From: Candidatus Hydrogenedentota bacterium
GTDB taxonomy: Bacteria > Hydrogenedentota > Hydrogenedentia > Hydrogenedentales > SLHB01
Direction: 5' to 3'
Assembly (NCBI GenBank): GCA_007130675.1
Contig: SLSB01000078.1
Span: 1 to 14,266, forward strand
DNA length: 14,266 nucleotides
Both the position numbers and the translations under genes were made by a program. How positions within the stretch are numbered: the first letter of the stretch is position 1; every line of letters starts with the position of its first letter. The notes under the pieces are model-generated. The model did no database searches. It had not been told where the DNA came from and was given only the letters and a program-made list of their open reading frames with translations. This document shows, one piece after another, positions 6,131 to 11,600 of this stretch.

Positions 6131-8197
6131 ATGACTCTACGCATTTTGAGGTGTTGTGCGCTCGTCTTGGTATCGGGCGCAGCGTTTGGGGCTTTGCCGG
6201 GAGAGGACGCCTACCTCGAGGCCCGTGAATTCGAGCGGGTGGGCAGATACGCGGATGCGCTGGCCGCGCACCGCCGGTGCGCGGAAGCGGGCGGTCCTTT
6301 GACGCCGTATGCGCTGCTGGGCATTGCGCGATGCGGGTCGCGGGGCGGGAGCCGCGCCGCGGCGATTGACGATTACCAGTCTCTGCTCGAGGCATATCCC
6401 GAGGGGCCCTGGGTGGGTATGGCGCTTGCGCAGAAGGCCGAGACGTTGCGGCTCGAGAAGCGTTTCGGCGAGGCTGCCGAGGCGTATCTTTCGCTTCTCG
6501 CACGGCCGTTGCCTCCTGCTTGGCTCGAGCGTTACCGGTGGCTGGCGGTGCAATGCCTGATCGAGAACCCCGAGACGAAACCCGAGGCTTTTGCGTTGTG
6601 CAGGGCGCTGTGCGCCGAAACCCGCTCGAACCGCACCCGGTTGGATGCGGCCAAGGTGTTGGCCGAGTCCCGTGATCCCGAGGACCGCTTCGAAGCTGCG
6701 TATGCGATGGTGAGATCGGGCGCCTTCCAAGACGCGGCGCGACTGTTGCCTTCCGAGGGTTCGGACGAGGCCAGCGAGGCGGGTTGGGCCTATCTTCGGG
6801 CGCGGGTGGTGCTCGGGACGAATGACGCGCCGCAGGGGCGCGCGCGTCTCGAGCGGATTGCGGCGGAGTGGCCCGATACCGAGTGGGCGCGGTGGTCGCT
6901 TTCCCACCTCGCGCGCAGTCTGTTTTTGGGTGGGCGGCGCGAGGAGGCAAACGCGGTGCTCGAACGGCTGCTCGAGGCGTATCCCGGTTCCGAGGAAGCG
7001 GCCGAAGCGCTCTGGCGGTTTGCCGAGGCGAGCGAGAGCCGTGTTGACGAAGCGTGCGCGTACTACCTGCGCTTTGCGACACTTTTTCCGGAAGATTCGC
7101 GCGCAGATAATGGGTTGCTGAAGGCGGGGCATCTATATAGCGACCATGGAAAGTACGCCGAGGCCATCGCGGCGTATGGCCGGCTGCTTGACGAACATCC
7201 CCGGAGCCGGTTCCTGGCCGACGCGGCGTACTTGCGCGGCGAGCTGCGCGAGCGCGGCCGCGACAACGAGGGTGCGGCGAAAGACTACGCGCGGGCCACG
7301 CAGGGCGACCTCGGCAATTTTTACGTGCACCGGGCGCTCGAGCGGCTGTACGAGATGGGCCATGACAACCCGATGAGGCCGGGGCGCGCGCTGCGCATTC
7401 TTGGAGCGGATTCGTTTGTGCGGCCGTTTGCGTGGGAGACGCCGCCAGTGGCCGAACCGAATCCGGACAGCCCTGTGCTGGCGCGGCTTGGGCTTTTCGG
7501 GTCGCACGGGCTCGAGGAACGCGAATGGGAAGCCGTTGGGCTGGCCATGCTGGGTCCCGACCTTCCCGACGCGGTGTACGAGGCGGTCTCGGCCGCGGGG
7601 ATGCCTTCGACGGCGTTGTGGCTGCTTCGGCGGCGTACACGTGCCGAAGAACGCGATATCTATGCCGCGCGCTGGCGGCGGGTGATGTTTCCTCGGGCAT
7701 ATTGGGCCGAGGTGCAGGCCATTTCGGCGGAAACCGGGCTGGACCCGCTTTTTGTGCTTGCCGTAGCCCGTCAGGAGAGTTTCTTTCGTTCGGATGCGGT
7801 GTCAACGGCGGGGGCTACGGGGGTTATGCAACTCATGCCCGCCACGGCAGAGTGGCTCGGGTCGGTCGAAAGGGCTGTCAACCGCGAGCATGTCAGCCAT
7901 CTGATGCATCCGGCGAATTCGCTGCGGCTCGGGGCCTATTACCTGGTGAGGATGCTCGAGCGCTCGAACGACAACAAGATCTATGCATTGGCCTCGTACA
8001 ACGCCGGACCCGGCAATGTCTCGCGATGGCGTACTCGCTATCCGAACATGCCCTCGGCGGAGTTTCTCGAGGCGATCCCATTTCGCGAGACCCGTCATTT
8101 TGTGAAACGCGTGCTCGGCAATTACGGGGCCTACCATTCGCTTTATCTGGGTGCAGACGCTTTGGACAGGGCTGAGCTTGCTGCCGAGACAGGGTAA
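6131..8197 (+). CDS. Slt70-like lytic murein transglycosylase with TPR-type repeats
   Basis: A 688-residue exported enzyme. Residues 1-21 look like a signal peptide (LRILRCCALVLVSGAAFGA). Residues of about 25-420 are helical repeats with TPR/Sel1-type spacing, for example GRREEANAVLERLLEAYP and HGKYAEAIAAYGRLLDEHP, like the alpha-superhelical ring of Slt70. Residues of about 525-675 are the lysozyme-like GH23 domain: catalytic E549 in ARQESFF, GVMQLMPAT from 564, and YNAGPGN from 623, all intact. It should cleave peptidoglycan between MurNAc and GlcNAc in the periplasm, forming 1,6-anhydro products. The length is close to that of classic Slt70. There is no clear Shine-Dalgarno before the ATG at 6131, so translation may be coupled to the cytochrome c gene 24 bases upstream. 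No terminator is visible after it. Confidence 0.92.
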   Translation: MTLRILRCCALVLVSGAAFGALPGEDAYLEAREFERVGRYADALAAHRRCAEAGGPLTPYALLGIARCGSRGGSRAAAIDDYQSLLEAYPEGPWVGMALAQKAETLRLEKRFGEAAEAYLSLLARPLPPAWLERYRWLAVQCLIENPETKPEAFALCRALCAETRSNRTRLDAAKVLAESRDPEDRFEAAYAMVRSGAFQDAARLLPSEGSDEASEAGWAYLRARVVLGTNDAPQGRARLERIAAEWPDTEWARWSLSHLARSLFLGGRREEANAVLERLLEAYPGSEEAAEALWRFAEASESRVDEACAYYLRFATLFPEDSRADNGLLKAGHLYSDHGKYAEAIAAYGRLLDEHPRSRFLADAAYLRGELRERGRDNEGAAKDYARATQGDLGNFYVHRALERLYEMGHDNPMRPGRALRILGADSFVRPFAWETPPVAEPNPDSPVLARLGLFGSHGLEEREWEAVGLAMLGPDLPDAVYEAVSAAGMPSTALWLLRRRTRAEERDIYAARWRRVMFPRAYWAEVQAISAETGLDPLFVLAVARQESFFRSDAVSTAGATGVMQLMPATAEWLGSVERAVNREHVSHLMHPANSLRLGAYYLVRMLERSNDNKIYALASYNAGPGNVSRWRTRYPNMPSAEFLEAIPFRETRHFVKRVLGNYGAYHSLYLGADALDRAELAAETG

Positions 8198-8311
8198 TTC
8201 GATGCCTGATTGGGGTATTTAATTTACAAGACTAAATAATCATGCATTGATGGAAATAAAGTAATTTGTGCTTAAGCGTATGAATGTGCGTCAATTGCGC
8301 CAACTTCTTTA
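8198..8311. other. AT-rich upstream region
   Basis: This stretch is much richer in A and T than the rest of the window (for example TATTTAATTTACAAG and AAATAATCATGC) and contains no convincing gene. It leads directly into the promoter at 8312-8340 and may act as an UP-element or regulator-binding region. Confidence 0.4.
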
Positions 8312-8340
8312 TTGACAAGCTTCTAAGTGTGTGCTATAAA
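8312..8340 (+). promoter_or_regulatory. Near-consensus sigma70 promoter
   Basis: TTGACA (8312-8317) is a perfect -35 box and TATAAA (8335-8340) matches the -10 consensus at five of six positions, with the optimal 17-base spacer. This is by far the best promoter in the window. Transcription would begin near 8347, about 330 bases before the GTG of the large gene, at the edge of the structured RNA region. Confidence 0.8.
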
Positions 8341-8346
8341 TTGAAC

Positions 8347-8654
8347 GACGTGTTGGGGCAGGTTTTGGACGCTCTCGCCAAGTTGTATGGGAGGAACCCG
8401 GAGCGTCCGGAACGCAGGCGGCGCTTTCTTATGAAGGCCGCCGGGCAGGGAAGTCTTGCCTCATGAAACCTGTAGGTGCGGTGGGCCGCGGCGCAGGAGT
8501 AAAGACATAGCTGTGCGTTATTCAGTGCCCACAAAGGGGAAGCCGGTTTCTGAAGACCGGGGGTGGTCCCGCAATGATTTTGAGCTTTTGATGTTCGCTT
8601 TTTTTGGGAGAAATGTGTATGCTCCTAGGGTCGGTGCGGCCCGGGGGCTTTTTT
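8347..8654 (+). ncRNA. Structured RNA of unknown class (stand-alone ncRNA or attenuator leader)
   Basis: About 308 nt between a strong promoter and a strong terminator, with no convincing coding frame. CAGGTTTT (8359-8366) pairs with GAAACCTG (8465-8472) and closes a junction holding three hairpins: GGACGCTC/GAGCGTCC (8367-8374 with 8401-8408, directly stacked on the closing helix), GGCGGC/GCCGCC (8417-8422 with 8437-8442, continued by CTTT/GAAG-type pairs), and GGCAGG/CTTGCC (8444-8449 with 8455-8460). A second domain has GTGGGC/GCCCAC (8481-8486 with 8527-8532) enclosing GCGCAG/CTGTGC (8491-8496 with 8511-8516). A seven-pair hairpin follows at 8543-8560. I could not match it to tmRNA, SRP RNA, RNase P RNA, 6S RNA or the common riboswitches from memory. 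The start is inferred from the promoter and the end from the terminator. Confidence 0.6.
8621..8654 (+). terminator. Intrinsic terminator just upstream of the large PKD gene
   Basis: GCTCCT-A-GGGTC (8621-8632) pairs with GGCCC-GGGGGC (8638-8648) around a five-base loop. This gives 11 pairs (including three G-U) with a single bulged A, followed immediately by six T (8649-8654). It ends 24 bases before the GTG at 8679, leaving room for a ribosome site but no separate promoter. It either ends the upstream ncRNA or works as the switchable terminator of an attenuator. Confidence 0.75.
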
Positions 8655-8678
8655 AATGTCCGGCGGAGGAAAACCACA

Positions 8679-11600
8679 GTGAGTACGACACTGCCACATA
8701 CGAGAGTCAGGCTGATGGGGGCGCTGTTGCTGGTCTGCGTGATCGCTCCGCTGGCCGATGCGCAAGTTGATTTTGTCTCGGACCGCCTCCGCGCGGAACC
8801 GGGCCAGATCATCACCTTTTACGACTTGTCGCAAGTAGACAATGCCGTGATCTGGGAATGGGAATTCGGGGACGGGACCACGACTGGGCCTCTGGACACC
8901 AACGATCCGCAGTTTCACAGTTACAACAACCTTGGTTTGTACGATGTCACGTTACGGGTGACGAGTCCGGAAGGTGTTTTTGGGCAAACCAAGCGCAATT
9001 ACATCGAGGTGACCAACACGCCGTTTGTGGATTTTATCTACGGGACTCCCGAGGTGATGGAGCCGATCCTCGAGGATCTGGGCATCGAGCCGCCTGTCGT
9101 CGTTCCCGAGGGGGCGTTCATCTTTGTTGACAGAAGCGTGGGCGGTCCGGGCAAGGATCCGGCAATCGGCTGGCGCTGGACGTTCGGCGATGGTTCCGCG
9201 CCGCAGTTTGGCCCGGTAGTTGCGCATGCGTTTCAGACCGACGTGCAGACCGCGGTGTTTGTCATCACGCTTACCGTGACCTGGTCGGACGACACGACGC
9301 AGAGTCTCTCTCGTACGCAGACCATCACGCGCCCCGGGACGGAGGATACGCGCAATCCGGCGTCGTTCATTCTTCGCGACGCCATTGCCGACCGTGACCA
9401 GCAAGCGATTCTTCCTCTGCACGACTGGATGCCGCTTTTCAGTTTCGAGATGATCAGTGCCGATCCGCCGGACAAGAGCGCTGGCGGCGCCATGCAGAAA
9501 GCGACCCTGCCCGACCTTACCAACGATCGCGTGATCAGCAGGAGCAATCCGCTGGTCTTTACCATCAGTCCGGACACGGGCGACAACGAAGGACCTGCCC
9601 TCCACGAATCGGACATTCTGGAGTTCGCGATTTTCAGGGAGAAGCCTGTTCCTGCCGGCGGCACGCACAATGAGCTTGAGGGCGATGAACCGATCGTGCT
9701 GCGGTTTCTCTCGGACGGCACGATCGTGGACAATGCGACCGGCGTGCCGTTCGATCCACGCGAAGGACCCGTTTTTCCGACGGGGTCGCCGAACGCCGGC
9801 GTGGAGTTTCTCGGCCGTAATCGCCTTGGCATGCAATATGCGGTCTGGAGCCAGCGGAGCGGTTCCGACCCGTTGACGGGAATTATCGACGTATATCCGG
9901 AGTTGCGCAGCGCGCTTTATGCGGACGGTACCGGCGATTCGTATCTGCTTGCGTTCCGTTCCAGCGCGACGTGGCGGAACCGGCAGGAACTCAGCTATTA
10001 CGTGGACGATTTCCTGATGGTAGACGGATTTGGCGTCGCCCCGAGAGACGACAACGGTGACTTGATAGACAACTACGACCCGGCGCTGGATGCTCTCCCT
10101 TACGATGCGCCCACCACCTATTTGTCTCAATTCCTGGTGGAAGATGCCACAAGCGGTCTGTTTGACGATTTCCGCGGTTGGTCCGATGGAAACGCATGGC
10201 ACTGGCCCAACCGGCTGTACACGCCGGTACAGGAGTATGTGCGGCCGCGGTGGGACGTGCCGGGCGGGGCTTTCGGCAACGCGATCGATTTCGTCACGGG
10301 CGAATGGCTGCATCTGCGCAAACTGCACTCGCTCGATGGCTGGATTCAAATGATTGCCATCGATGTGCATGCGTCGAATCCGCCCAATACCAGTGATCGG
10401 CGGCCGGGGGTGAACCATGGAGGTTGGTCGGACAACGAGGAACTGGTTGCTTTCAGAGAAATCAACGTGATTGTGAGCGACGTGCGGGCCGACCCCTTTG
10501 ACCCGCAGGGTTTGAACCGCTTGAATCCCGTCGAGGAATTCAGCTCGATGACCTACGATTCATATCGTGTGGGCGGCCGGGTTGTCACCAACCGTGCGGT
10601 AGGCGAAGACTTTGCATTTAATGGTGTTTGGGTGTTCGCCGATAGTAACAACAATGGGGTTTTTGACCCGCCGGTGCCCACCCCTGATGGGCGCGGAGTG
10701 ACGTTTATCGATTATCCGATGCTGCCCACGGGCTACATTCTGGAGGGGGAAGAGGTCGTAACGGACAATGGCGGTGAGAAGATTATCGCGCATCGTATTG
10801 TCCGCGATGAAGCATACGAGAAATCGAATCAGGCGGCCTATGCGCCGCAGTGGGAGTATATTCCGTTTCCGCCTGGCGGGGGCGCCCCGTGGTGGAAGCT
10901 TCGGCTCGAGCTGGGCGGTGGCTCGCGCGAAGGCCCCAACCTGGGTTTTGTCAAACCCGTGCCCGATGTTCCGCGCGCTACCCGGAGGCGAGAGATTCAA
11001 CATGACTATTTCGTCGTGGTGAGGCCCGACAGCGGGTATTTCGACTTGTCGGCCATGCCGGGCGATGGCGTGGGCATGGCGCTCGGGCGGGATTACCGGG
11101 TGTTTGTCGAGCCTCGGCGCTTTAATCCGCTGGTTATTGATCAGGCGGTTGGTGGCGCTGGAAGCTGGGACGGCGGCATCTTCTTCGATGCCATGCAGAT
11201 GCCTCTGGGATTTCGCGAGGATTCGCCGTCCGGGGGGTTCGCGTTTAACATCTGGCAGAACGATTTGTTATGGCTCGAATTCGAGCCTTGGTGGCCCGAG
11301 CGCACGGCGGACCGCACGACGGCCAAGCCTACGCGGGTCGGGTTTGATGTGCATGACCTCACCATGACCTATCAAAGCAACAGCTATTACGCCACCTTGA
11401 CCGACATCGACTACACGGGTGGAAGGCTGTTCATCACGGATGATTTCGACATAGGCTTCATGACCGGATTCCAGCGCTGGCTGGACCCGTTTGGCCTTCG
11501 CGACCAGCTTTTTTACTGGGGGAGCAACGTGGATGTCTACCCGTGGGTTGTGGTCACGGGTGGCCCGGCGGATGAAGCTATCCGGACGTTCTTCCAGCAT

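Noticed and set aside
6129..7805. 558-codon open frame antisense to the lytic transglycosylase
   Set aside because: The translation is Arg/Pro/Ala-rich low-complexity sequence without any domain. It is the expected by-product of GC-rich codon use on the plus strand, where the transglycosylase motifs are intact.
8389..8500. CsrA/RsmA-sponge RNA
   Set aside because: There is a GGG-AGGAA-CCC mini-hairpin and several GGA triplets, but their number is close to chance for this composition and most are not in hairpin loops.
8347..8654. Identity as tmRNA, SRP RNA, RNase P RNA or 6S RNA
   Set aside because: A GGGGCAGGTTTTGGA stretch loosely recalls a tmRNA 5' end, but no matching tRNA-like 3' end is present. 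The conserved cores of SRP and RNase P RNA are absent, and the length and shape do not fit 6S RNA.
8284..8656. Two small frames of 60 and 66 codons in the intergenic region
   Set aside because: They cross the proposed promoter, RNA helices and terminator, have no good ribosome site and give unremarkable translations.
8952..10418. 488-codon open frame antisense to the giant PKD gene
   Set aside because: No recognisable domain; the plus-strand frame carries clear PKD domains and runs without a stop for the whole stretch.
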